Below are positions 1 through 6,200 of a stretch of DNA of 6,665 bases, one piece after another (the stretch's first letter is position 1; every line of letters begins with the position of its first letter). Position numbers and translations under genes: made by a program. Below the pieces are notes generated by a model. That model worked only from the letters and a program-made list of their open reading frames with translations. It had not been told where the DNA came from and made no database searches. Source of the DNA: Chryseobacterium gleum (GTDB lineage: Bacteria > Bacteroidota > Bacteroidia > UBA10329); contig CAMCFW010000119.1 of the NCBI GenBank assembly GCA_945874195.1, forward strand, positions 1-6,665. Reading direction: 5' to 3'.

Positions 1-1
1 A

Positions 2-2173
2 GCCTCCATTGTGGATTACGTCTCCCCGCTGTCTTACATAAGGGTGAGTAATCGATATGGAGTAGATTTCGCGTTCCATTTCAATAATGGGTCAGGAAAT
101 TTCTCTGATTCTCTGGCCGCGTTTTTTGATGAGGTGGTAGAGGTCAATATTTCTAATGGAGATGATACTTCAGATATTGCCATGGCGCTGGCTTCAGCCA
201 TTAATTCACGTGCTGGATTGAGTGCGCAATATGACAACAGTGAGGATGATCACCGTGTGAAAGTGGCCACCGATGGTCTTGGATACGTGACAGACGCACT
301 TCAGGCAGGGCTTTGGCCAATAACCACCATTCTTGATCAGCAAGGAAAATATGTGCCCGCAGCCTGTGATATCGAGTTCAGATTGGCCACCAAAGACCCA
401 CTCGGAAATTGCACCGATGGCGTTGTTCGGGTACTCACATCGAAGACCAACGATGCCAATAATCAAACAGGGTTCAAGGCCGAGAGTTATTGGAATGCCT
501 ACAGTTACCTGAACGTGTGGGTGGTGAGCAACATTGATATGGAGGTAGAAGGAGGAGGAATGGTTCTGGGTTATGCTCAGTTCCCTGCATCTGGATTGCT
601 ATCCACAGATGGAATTGCCGTCATTGCTTCTAATATCGACACCCGAAGCAGTGGAGGAAGAACAGCAACCCACGAAGTTGGTCACTGGCTTAGCCTTATA
701 CACATTTGGGGAGACGACCAGTGCGGATCTGATAACGTGTTGGACACGCCAGTGCATAATGGACCGAATTACGGTGTCTGCGGAAACAACCCAGCATTTT
801 TGGGTCAGTTTGGTGGCACGTCAACTAACTATTCCACGCCATATAATTTTCCAGGATGCGATCCCGCAAACCCTGACGGAGAGATGTTCAGCAACTACAT
901 GGACTATTCTTCAGACGTATGTCAGAATACGTTTACACTTGGTCAGAAGGATCGAATGGATTTTACGCTTCATGGCGATGGAACCGGGCCAGGTATTCGC
1001 TCATACCTGATCTCGGCCGAAAATTTGGAACTGACCGGAGTTGCCGACCCTTACACACAACCAGATTGCGCTCCTATTTCTCTTTTCTATTTCCAGCAAT
1101 CGGGTGGATTTGCAACTCAGCAGATGATCTGTGCTGGCGAGAGTGTGAATTTCGAGGAGAGTGTGTACAACGGAACGGTTGATAACTACCTCTGGACATT
1201 TGAAGGAGGTAACCCTGCAACGGACACAGATCCTTCACCGAACGTGATCTATGACAATCCAGGAACCTATGATGTTAGTCTGCAAGTTTCGAACACGGCT
1301 GGTTCTAACACAAGAACTGAGAACGACATGGTGATAGTAAGTTCAAATACCGCTCAATTTCAGAATGATTGGGGTTATGTGGACAGCTTTTATGGAGAAA
1401 GTGGTTTTCTGAGCAATTACGTTGTGTTCAACCGCGATAATTCCGTGAACAAATGGGAGTGGTTCACTGGCCTAGATGGTGGAAGCACAGGCTCGGAATC
1501 AGTTAGAATGGTGAACTTGGACAATCAGACCAGTGAAGTTGACGAATTGATCAGCCCATCTTACGACCTTTCTACCGTGAGCAACGCAACATTGAAGTTC
1601 CGATATTCCGGTGCCGCTGTTGACAATACGCCTAGCGATGAGCTTCGTATCATGGCTTCGGACGATTGTGGTGAAACTTGGTCATTGCGAGAAACAATCT
1701 CCGGATTCGACCTTTGTAATGCTGGATTAGTTAACCAAAGCTATGTTCCGAATTCACAGAGTCCGTGGATGGATTTCGATGTGAGTTTGGGGTCATTTTC
1801 AAACAACAACAATGTTCGCATCAAGTTCCGTTGGATCTCGGGCGGACGATCGAATAACTTCTATATCGATGATATTACGCTTTCAGCAAGCCCGCTTGGA
1901 ATGGAAGATCTGGAGCAGATGATAGGACTGTCAATTGCTCCGAATCCGACATCAGACATGACAAGTATTTCACTTGACCTTGTTGACGGTTCAGACGTGA
2001 CCATGGAAGTTGTGGATGTTCTTGGAAGGAGCGTAAGATCCATCCTATCACGAGAATTGAGCAGCGGAAATCATAGGGTTGATCTCGATATGTCTAAGTT
2101 CAATGTCGGAATCTACTATCTGCGTATTACGGTAGGTAATAATCTAATTGTAAAGAAAATTGTAAGAAACTGA
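2..2173 (+). CDS. Secreted M43-family zinc metalloprotease with PKD and T9SS sorting domains (5' partial)
   Basis: This is an exported peptidase of the pappalysin/cytophagalysin (M43) type. The frame is open to the left edge. The GTG at 11 is only the first possible start, no signal peptide is visible, and the true start must lie upstream. Residues here are numbered from that GTG. The catalytic domain spans about 105-340, with the zinc motif HEVGHWLSLIH at 221-231 (ligands H221, H225, H231; catalytic E222), then HIWGD, and the Met-turn NYMDY with M297. A PKD-like domain follows at about 371-444 (YLWTFEGG, PGTYDVSLQVSN). Next is a MAM/jelly-roll-like beta domain at about 455-626 (ISPSYDLS near 514, YIDDITLSA at the end). 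The last part, 639-720, is a T9SS type A sorting domain (SIAPNPTSD, GIYYLRI, KKIVRN). Residues 1-100 are atypical for the family and unassigned. The protein is expected to be exported by Sec, then secreted or surface-attached by T9SS. The substrate is unknown; a nutritional role is only inferred. Confidence 0.93.
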   Translation, partial: ASIVDYVSPLSYIRVSNRYGVDFAFHFNNGSGNFSDSLAAFFDEVVEVNISNGDDTSDIAMALASAINSRAGLSAQYDNSEDDHRVKVATDGLGYVTDALQAGLWPITTILDQQGKYVPAACDIEFRLATKDPLGNCTDGVVRVLTSKTNDANNQTGFKAESYWNAYSYLNVWVVSNIDMEVEGGGMVLGYAQFPASGLLSTDGIAVIASNIDTRSSGGRTATHEVGHWLSLIHIWGDDQCGSDNVLDTPVHNGPNYGVCGNNPAFLGQFGGTSTNYSTPYNFPGCDPANPDGEMFSNYMDYSSDVCQNTFTLGQKDRMDFTLHGDGTGPGIRSYLISAENLELTGVADPYTQPDCAPISLFYFQQSGGFATQQMICAGESVNFEESVYNGTVDNYLWTFEGGNPATDTDPSPNVIYDNPGTYDVSLQVSNTAGSNTRTENDMVIVSSNTAQFQNDWGYVDSFYGESGFLSNYVVFNRDNSVNKWEWFTGLDGGSTGSESVRMVNLDNQTSEVDELISPSYDLSTVSNATLKFRYSGAAVDNTPSDELRIMASDDCGETWSLRETISGFDLCNAGLVNQSYVPNSQSPWMDFDVSLGSFSNNNNVRIKFRWISGGRSNNFYIDDITLSASPLGMEDLEQMIGLSIAPNPTSDMTSISLDLVDGSDVTMEVVDVLGRSVRSILSRELSSGNHRVDLDMSKFNVGIYYLRITVGNNLIVKKIVRN

Positions 2174-2193
2174 TCTTAGTTCAGTTCTTTCTT

Positions 2194-2226
2194 AAAAAGC
2201 CTCCCGATATTCGGGAGGCTTTTTTT
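2194..2226 (+). terminator. Rho-independent terminator after the metalloprotease gene
   Basis: A perfect inverted repeat lies 20 bases after the protease stop codon. A GC-rich arm GCCTCCCGA (2199-2207) pairs with TCGGGAGGC (2211-2219) across a TAT loop. The stem is extended by A/T pairs (five A at 2194-2198) and is followed by seven T at 2220-2226. The A-run on the left would give a U-tract on the opposite strand too, so the hairpin could act in both directions, although no minus-strand gene reads into it here. Confidence 0.95.
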
Positions 2227-2246
2227 ATTCACTTATATACATCGCA

Positions 2247-3242
2247 ATGATCAGAGTAGCAATCAACGGATTTGGCCGTATCGGGAGGATAACCCTTCGA
2301 GCCTTACAATCAAAAAACAATGTGGAGGTGGTTGCCATCAACGACCTTACTGACGTGAAGACGCTTACACATCTGTTCAAGTACGATTCGGTACATCGAC
2401 AGTTTCAAGGCGAAGTGTCAAGTACCGAAAAAGGAATTAGGATAAACGGAAAGGAGATCCGAGTTTATGCAGAGAGCGACCCGGCCAATTTGCCATGGCA
2501 CGAATTGAAGGTGGATGTGGTGATAGAGTCATCAGGTAGATTTCTGACCAGAGAAACAGCTGGGAAACACCTGGTTGCAGGAGCCAAGCAGGTCATCATT
2601 TCGGCTCCCGCCAACGACAACACCATTCCATTTGTGGTTCTGGGCGTCAACGATCATTTGGTTGATCTTACAGATAGTATCATCAGCAACGCTTCGTGTA
2701 CCACTAATTGTGCTGCCCCAATGGTCAAAGTTTTGGAAGATGCCGTGCATGTGGAAAGCATCTTCGTTTCAACCATTCATTCATATACGGGTGACCAAAA
2801 CCTTCACGATTCGCCACACAAAGACCTAAGAAGGGCGCGTGCGGCTGCAAATTCAATTATTCCAACAAGCACAGGCGCTGCCAAAGCAATGGGAAAGATT
2901 TTTCCGCACCTCGAAGGACATTTGGGAGGAGCCGGAATCCGAGTTCCTGTCATAAATGGCTCTTTGACCGACCTTACCTGCATTGTACGGTCTAATATTG
3001 ATCAAGCAGGGGTGAATGAGCTCTTTAGAAAAGCAGCTGCTGCTGGTTCATTAAAGGGGATTTTGGAATATACCGAAGACCCTATTGTTTCTTCAGACGT
3101 TATCGGAAATCCGCACAGTTGTGTGTTCGATGCAGACCTGACCTCAGTGATAGGAAAGATGGTGAAGGTGGTGGGATGGTACGATAACGAAGCAGGCTAT
3201 TCGAACAGAATGGCCGATCTGGTGGCAATGCTGAAGTATTAA
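2247..3242 (+). CDS. gap: Glyceraldehyde-3-phosphate dehydrogenase, phosphorylating, type I
   Basis: This cytoplasmic glycolytic enzyme (331 residues, normal full length) oxidises glyceraldehyde 3-phosphate with NAD and phosphate to 1,3-bisphosphoglycerate, reversibly. The Rossmann motif INGFGRIGR is at residues 6-14. INDLTD at 31-36 carries D33, the usual mark of NAD preference. The active-site motif SNASCTTNC has the nucleophile C151, and H178 in TIHSYTGDQ is the base. HKDLRRARAA at 191-200, STGAAKA near 208 and GIRVP with R232 are family hallmarks. P190 before HKDL matches the Pro seen in NAD-dependent enzymes, but the preceding residue is Ser where Leu is common. The ATG at 2247 sets MIRVAING, the expected N-terminus, and no Shine-Dalgarno is seen. 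The start is 20 bases after the upstream terminator, and the stop overlaps that of the convergent bshA. Bacteroidota often carry more than one gap gene, so the paralogue letter is left open. Confidence 0.96.
   Translation: MIRVAINGFGRIGRITLRALQSKNNVEVVAINDLTDVKTLTHLFKYDSVHRQFQGEVSSTEKGIRINGKEIRVYAESDPANLPWHELKVDVVIESSGRFLTRETAGKHLVAGAKQVIISAPANDNTIPFVVLGVNDHLVDLTDSIISNASCTTNCAAPMVKVLEDAVHVESIFVSTIHSYTGDQNLHDSPHKDLRRARAAANSIIPTSTGAAKAMGKIFPHLEGHLGGAGIRVPVINGSLTDLTCIVRSNIDQAGVNELFRKAAAAGSLKGILEYTEDPIVSSDVIGNPHSCVFDADLTSVIGKMVKVVGWYDNEAGYSNRMADLVAMLKY
3239..3242. other. Shared TTAA of two convergent stop codons
   Basis: The GAPDH gene ends with TAA at 3240-3242 and bshA ends on the opposite strand with TAA at 3241-3239. 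The self-complementary TTAA supplies both stops, so the genes overlap tail to tail by four bases. No hairpin terminator lies between them. Confidence 0.9.
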
Positions 3243-4372
3243 GTCCGGTGTTGTTTCAGAACCCGGTCGTAAAGGTCTTCATAGATCGGAATGACGTTTT
3301 CCTTGCTAAAGGTCTTCGCTTTTTTCAAAGCCCCTTGCTTCAGCATTTCCATGAATGCTTGATCCTTCAACATTCGAAGAACATGTCTTGTCATGTCCTC
3401 CACATCCCCCACGTTGCTCACACAGCCTGTAACCCCATGCTCATTTATCTCAGGAATCCCCCCTGTGTTAGATGATACCACGGGCACTCCTGATGCCATA
3501 GCTTCCAATGCCGATAATCCGAAACTCTCGGTTTCTGAAGGCAGGAGGAACACATCAGCTACCGAATAGACCTCTTCAATGTTCTTGATCTTTCCCAGAA
3601 AGTGAACATCATCGCAGGTTCCCAATTCTCTGCATAGAGCTTCAATCTTAGGTCGCTCGGGGCCATCTCCGGCCAGCAGAAGTTTGAAGGGTATTTCAGC
3701 CCTCACACCCGAAAATATCCTGACCACGTCCTCAACTCGTTTCACAGGTCTGAAGTTCGAAGTATGTAGCAGGATCTTTTCGCCTTTCGGGGCAAAAGCT
3801 TTTATCACACCTTCTGTCGAACAACCTTCGTAACGGCTCAGATCGATAAAATTGGGGATCACCTCAATTTCTCGCGTCACCGCGAAATGTTGATAGGTGT
3901 CTTGCTTCAAACTGAGCGACACGGCCGTCACCGCGTCAGATTGATTGATGGCAAAGGTGATGACGGGTTCAAACGATGCGTCTTTTCCAACCAAAGTGAT
4001 GTCTGTACCGTGAAGCGTGGTGACAAATGGAATGTGAACCCCCTGCGACTTGAGGATCTCTCTGGCCATGTATGCGGCCGAAGCATGTGGTATGGCGTAG
4101 TGAACATGTAGAATGTCCAACTTTTCGTGTTTCACAACATCCACTATTCGACTGGCAAGCACGAGTTCGTAGGGTTGATAATCGAAAAGTGGATAATCGC
4201 TTACTCGAACTTCGTGATAATGCAGATTTGCTAAGAATCGGTCGAACCGTACGGGAAGGTCGTAGGTGATGAAATGAACCTGATGACCCTCCAGGGCCAA
4301 TTCTTTCCCAAGTTCGGTGGCCACCACGCCACTTCCCCCAAAGGTCGGATAACAAACAATTCCTATTCTCAT
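3239..4372 (-). CDS. bshA: N-acetyl-alpha-D-glucosaminyl L-malate synthase (bacillithiol synthesis)
   Basis: BshA is a retaining GT-B (family GT4) glycosyltransferase. It moves N-acetylglucosamine from UDP-GlcNAc to L-malate, the first step of bacillithiol synthesis; BshB and BshC act later and are not in this window. The frame is open up to 4483, but the start at 4372 gives MRIGIVCYPTFGGSG, the family N-terminus, and 377 residues, a typical length. The longer version would add 37 unrelated residues inside the upstream gene. Visible motifs are the glycine loop FGGSG (11-15), HVHYAIPHA (from 89), TLHGTD (119-124), NFRPVKR (206-212), AGDGPER (234-240), and the nucleotide-sugar EX7E motif with E282 and E290 (ESFGLSALE). 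It follows the nucleoside phosphorylase gene after one base, so co-transcription and coupled translation are likely. BshA is known from Bacillota, Deinococcus and Bacteroidota. Other GT4 enzymes share EX7E, but the whole motif set fits BshA best. Confidence 0.93.
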   Translation of the reverse strand: MRIGIVCYPTFGGSGVVATELGKELALEGHQVHFITYDLPVRFDRFLANLHYHEVRVSDYPLFDYQPYELVLASRIVDVVKHEKLDILHVHYAIPHASAAYMAREILKSQGVHIPFVTTLHGTDITLVGKDASFEPVITFAINQSDAVTAVSLSLKQDTYQHFAVTREIEVIPNFIDLSRYEGCSTEGVIKAFAPKGEKILLHTSNFRPVKRVEDVVRIFSGVRAEIPFKLLLAGDGPERPKIEALCRELGTCDDVHFLGKIKNIEEVYSVADVFLLPSETESFGLSALEAMASGVPVVSSNTGGIPEINEHGVTGCVSNVGDVEDMTRHVLRMLKDQAFMEMLKQGALKKAKTFSKENVIPIYEDLYDRVLKQHRT

Positions 4373-4376
4373 TTTA
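4370..4376 (-). other. Stop/start junction of the nucleoside phosphorylase-bshA operon
   Basis: Read on the minus strand the junction is TAAAATG. The phosphorylase stop TAA (4376-4374) is followed by one A and then the bshA ATG (4372-4370). No separate promoter or strong Shine-Dalgarno is visible for bshA, so ribosome re-initiation or coupling is the simplest reading. Confidence 0.75.
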
Positions 4377-5243
4377 ACCCAATCTGTCGAGCAAAAATGA
4401 AATAAGTTGCTCAACCGTAAGGTCGTGGTTCTTACTATACTCCTTCTTAGCGCGGTTTGCAATGATGGCGCAAACCGTTGCACAGTCGTGTCCGAGGGCT
4501 TTTCCTAGTCCGAAAAGAGCCGATGTTTCCATTTCAAAGTTGGTTATGCGCAGACCGTTGTGGCTGAATCTGCTCAAACGTTCGTTCAGATCTGGAATTG
4601 TTGGTTTCAGCCTCAATTGTCTTCCTTGTGGACCGTAGAAACCGCTTGCAGTGGCCGTCATGCCTTGTTGGGTTCCATTCTTCAGCAGCTCAAATAAGGT
4701 TTCGGACCCTTTAACCACATAAGGTCGCGGAAACGTGGATAGCCAACCCGTCTGTCGCATGAATGCATCAGTGAGTTCGGTGTCTTCCACTTCAGATCCC
4801 TTTTCATAATAGTTGAGCACACCGTCAAAACCGATACCGTGCGATGAGAGCAGAAAACTGTCAACAGCAATGTCTTCTTGCAACGACCCGCTCGTGCCTA
4901 ACCTCACCAAATTAAGTTTCGTGAGGTTCTTTTTAACTCTTCTTTCCTTTAGATCGATGTTCACGAGAGCGTCAAGTTCGTTCACCACTATATCAATGTT
5001 GTCGGTGCCTATGCCCGTAGAAAGAACGGTGATGCGCTTTGAACCCAACTGACCGGTGTGCGTAAGGAATTCACGATTCTGACCGCTGAATTCAATGGAA
5101 TCAAAATGCTTTGAGATCTTGCCTACACGCCCTTGATCGCCAACAAGAATGACCGTATCTGAAATATGCTCTGGATGAAGCCTAAGATGGTAGACACTAC
5201 CATCGGAGTTTAAAACTAGTTCCGATTCTGCTATTCTCTCCAT
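4374..5243 (-). CDS. Nucleoside phosphorylase, uridine phosphorylase-like (PNP/UDP family)
   Basis: This is a predicted cytoplasmic enzyme of 289 residues. Its family cleaves nucleosides with phosphate to a free base and ribose 1-phosphate (salvage). Motifs align with E. coli uridine phosphorylase by eye. GDQGR at 35-39 corresponds to the phosphate loop GDPxR, with Q replacing P and R39 kept. STGIG is at 75-79. RLGTSG has R114 and T117, which match phosphate-binding R91 and T94. FYGPQGR at 202-208 keeps the Q and R that contact the base. NFEMETSALF at 235-244 is the ribose-binding EME segment. These features favour uridine or another pyrimidine nucleoside, but the substrate is not certain and a purine or modified nucleoside remains possible. 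The ATG at 5243 is the first in-frame start after a 38-base divergent gap. It is the first gene of an operon with bshA. Confidence 0.88.
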   Translation of the reverse strand: MERIAESELVLNSDGSVYHLRLHPEHISDTVILVGDQGRVGKISKHFDSIEFSGQNREFLTHTGQLGSKRITVLSTGIGTDNIDIVVNELDALVNIDLKERRVKKNLTKLNLVRLGTSGSLQEDIAVDSFLLSSHGIGFDGVLNYYEKGSEVEDTELTDAFMRQTGWLSTFPRPYVVKGSETLFELLKNGTQQGMTATASGFYGPQGRQLRLKPTIPDLNERLSRFSHNGLRITNFEMETSALFGLGKALGHDCATVCAIIANRAKKEYSKNHDLTVEQLISFLLDRLG

Positions 5244-5254
5244 ACCTTTATTTT

Positions 5255-5262
5255 TACCTTTG
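5255..5262 (+). promoter_or_regulatory. Putative Bacteroidota -7 promoter element for the universal stress genes
   Basis: TACCTTTG fits the Bacteroidota -7 consensus TAnnTTTG exactly and ends 19 bases before the ATG at 5282. Transcription would start near 5269, giving a leader of roughly 13 bases. A near copy, TACCTTTA, lies just upstream at 5244-5251. I see no clear -33 TTTG/TTG box at the expected distance, so this rests on one element plus its position. Confidence 0.6.
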
Positions 5263-5274
5263 CAGCCGCAATAT

Positions 5275-5282
5275 CAAATCTA
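5275..5282 (-). promoter_or_regulatory. Putative -7 promoter element for the nucleoside phosphorylase-bshA operon
   Basis: On the minus strand these bases read TAGATTTG, an exact match to TAnnTTTG, 31 bases before the ATG at 5243. Transcription would start near 5268. The box overlaps the first base of the opposite gene's ATG, so its upstream promoter half lies inside that coding region. No good -33 box is visible. In AT-rich DNA a single eight-base match with two free positions can occur by chance. Confidence 0.42.
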
Positions 5283-6169
5283 TGAATAATCAAGATAAAC
5301 CAGGTATCATTTTAGTTCCCATCGACTATTCCGAGCAATCTGTCATAGCTCTTGAACAAGCGCTCAATCTTTCGAAGGTTTTTGATAGCAAGATCCATGT
5401 TTTGAATGTGATCTCCGAAGAGTTTTCGTTGAGTAAGTTGTTTGATGAGAAGGATAAGGTCGAATTTGAAAAGCGGGCCTCTGCCAAGCTTGCGGATTTT
5501 ATTAATGAGAAGAACGCGGAATATAAAATAGACCTAAGCTATAGTCAGGTTCACGGCAAAATCTACGAGCAGGTCGTAAATTCGGCTGATATACTGAACG
5601 CCCAGTTCATTGTAATGGGAACAGCTGGAGCATCGAGCCTTAAAAAGAGATTCATCGGGTCAAATGCATTGAGGGTGGTTCGCGAATCGCGCAAACCGGT
5701 CATAACCATAAAAGGAAAACATCACCATAAGGGCTGTAAGAACATCATTCTTCCGCTGGATCTAACCAAGGAGACCAAGGAGAAGGTGGCCAAATCGGTT
5801 GAATTCGCCAAGCGTTTCGGGTCCATCATTAGAGTCGTATCGGTGCTCATGACCTACGATGAGTTCATAGTGAACCGAATGACGCGACAGCTTGATCAGG
5901 TAAAGAAATACATCATGGAGCAGGGTGTTGATTGTACTGCTGAGATAGTTCGCGATACTAAAGGAGGCCAAGGTCTAGCGGAAAGCATCATCGATTATTC
6001 AAATAAATCGAAAGGCGACCTGATCATGATAATGACCCAGCAGGAAGAGGATTTTACCGATTATTTCATTGGTTCGGCAGCGCAAGGGATCATCAACGGC
6101 TCTGACATTCCGGTTCTTAGTATCATTCCGACATTGAAGAAAGACACCACTTCGTTCACACCTTATTGA
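5282..6169 (+). CDS. Universal stress protein, two tandem UspA domains
   Basis: This is a 295-residue cytoplasmic protein made of two UspA folds; single-domain Usp proteins are about half this length. Domain 1 (about 8-145) starts with IILVPIDYSEQS, where the Asp sits at the nucleotide site. It carries the complete ATP-binding pattern G-2x-G-9x-G(S/T): G113, G116, G126-S127-N128 (GTAGASSLKKRFIGSN). Domain 2 (about 153-282) starts with KNIILPLDLTKE and ends with PVLSIIP. It keeps only the last part of the pattern (GSA from G264); the first two glycines are replaced within MTQQEEDFTDYF. So domain 1 probably binds ATP and domain 2 probably does not. Usp proteins respond to starvation and other stresses, but the precise job here is unknown. 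The ATG at 5282 follows a promoter-like TACCTTTG. It is divergent from the phosphorylase gene and is followed after 31 bases by a second usp gene. Confidence 0.93.
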   Translation: MNNQDKPGIILVPIDYSEQSVIALEQALNLSKVFDSKIHVLNVISEEFSLSKLFDEKDKVEFEKRASAKLADFINEKNAEYKIDLSYSQVHGKIYEQVVNSADILNAQFIVMGTAGASSLKKRFIGSNALRVVRESRKPVITIKGKHHHKGCKNIILPLDLTKETKEKVAKSVEFAKRFGSIIRVVSVLMTYDEFIVNRMTRQLDQVKKYIMEQGVDCTAEIVRDTKGGQGLAESIIDYSNKSKGDLIMIMTQQEEDFTDYFIGSAAQGIINGSDIPVLSIIPTLKKDTTSFTPY

Positions 6170-6200
6170 TCTTAATTTCATTAGCATATAAATCAAACAC

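Noticed and set aside
11..13. GTG at 11 as the true start of the protease
   Set aside because: The frame is open to the window edge, and a start here would leave an exported T9SS protein without a signal peptide.
573..1010. 145-codon plus-strand open frame inside the protease gene
   Set aside because: It lies wholly within the conserved M43 catalytic region in another frame, and its translation shows no recognisable domain.
2146..2168. Imperfect direct repeat of ATTGTAA(A)GAAA at the end of the protease gene
   Set aside because: It encodes the basic C-terminal tail of the T9SS sorting domain (IVKKIVRN), so the protein sequence and A-rich codons explain it.
3969..4355. 128-codon minus-strand open frame within bshA
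   Set aside because: It is in a different frame of the same strand as bshA, which has strong conserved motifs there. The translation is Arg/Ser/His-rich and typical of an out-of-frame shadow.
4373..4483. N-terminal extension of bshA starting at 4483 on the minus strand
   Set aside because: The extra 37 residues overlap the end of the phosphorylase gene in another frame and do not resemble any BshA N-terminus. The start at 4372 gives the conserved MRIGIVCYP and the normal family length.
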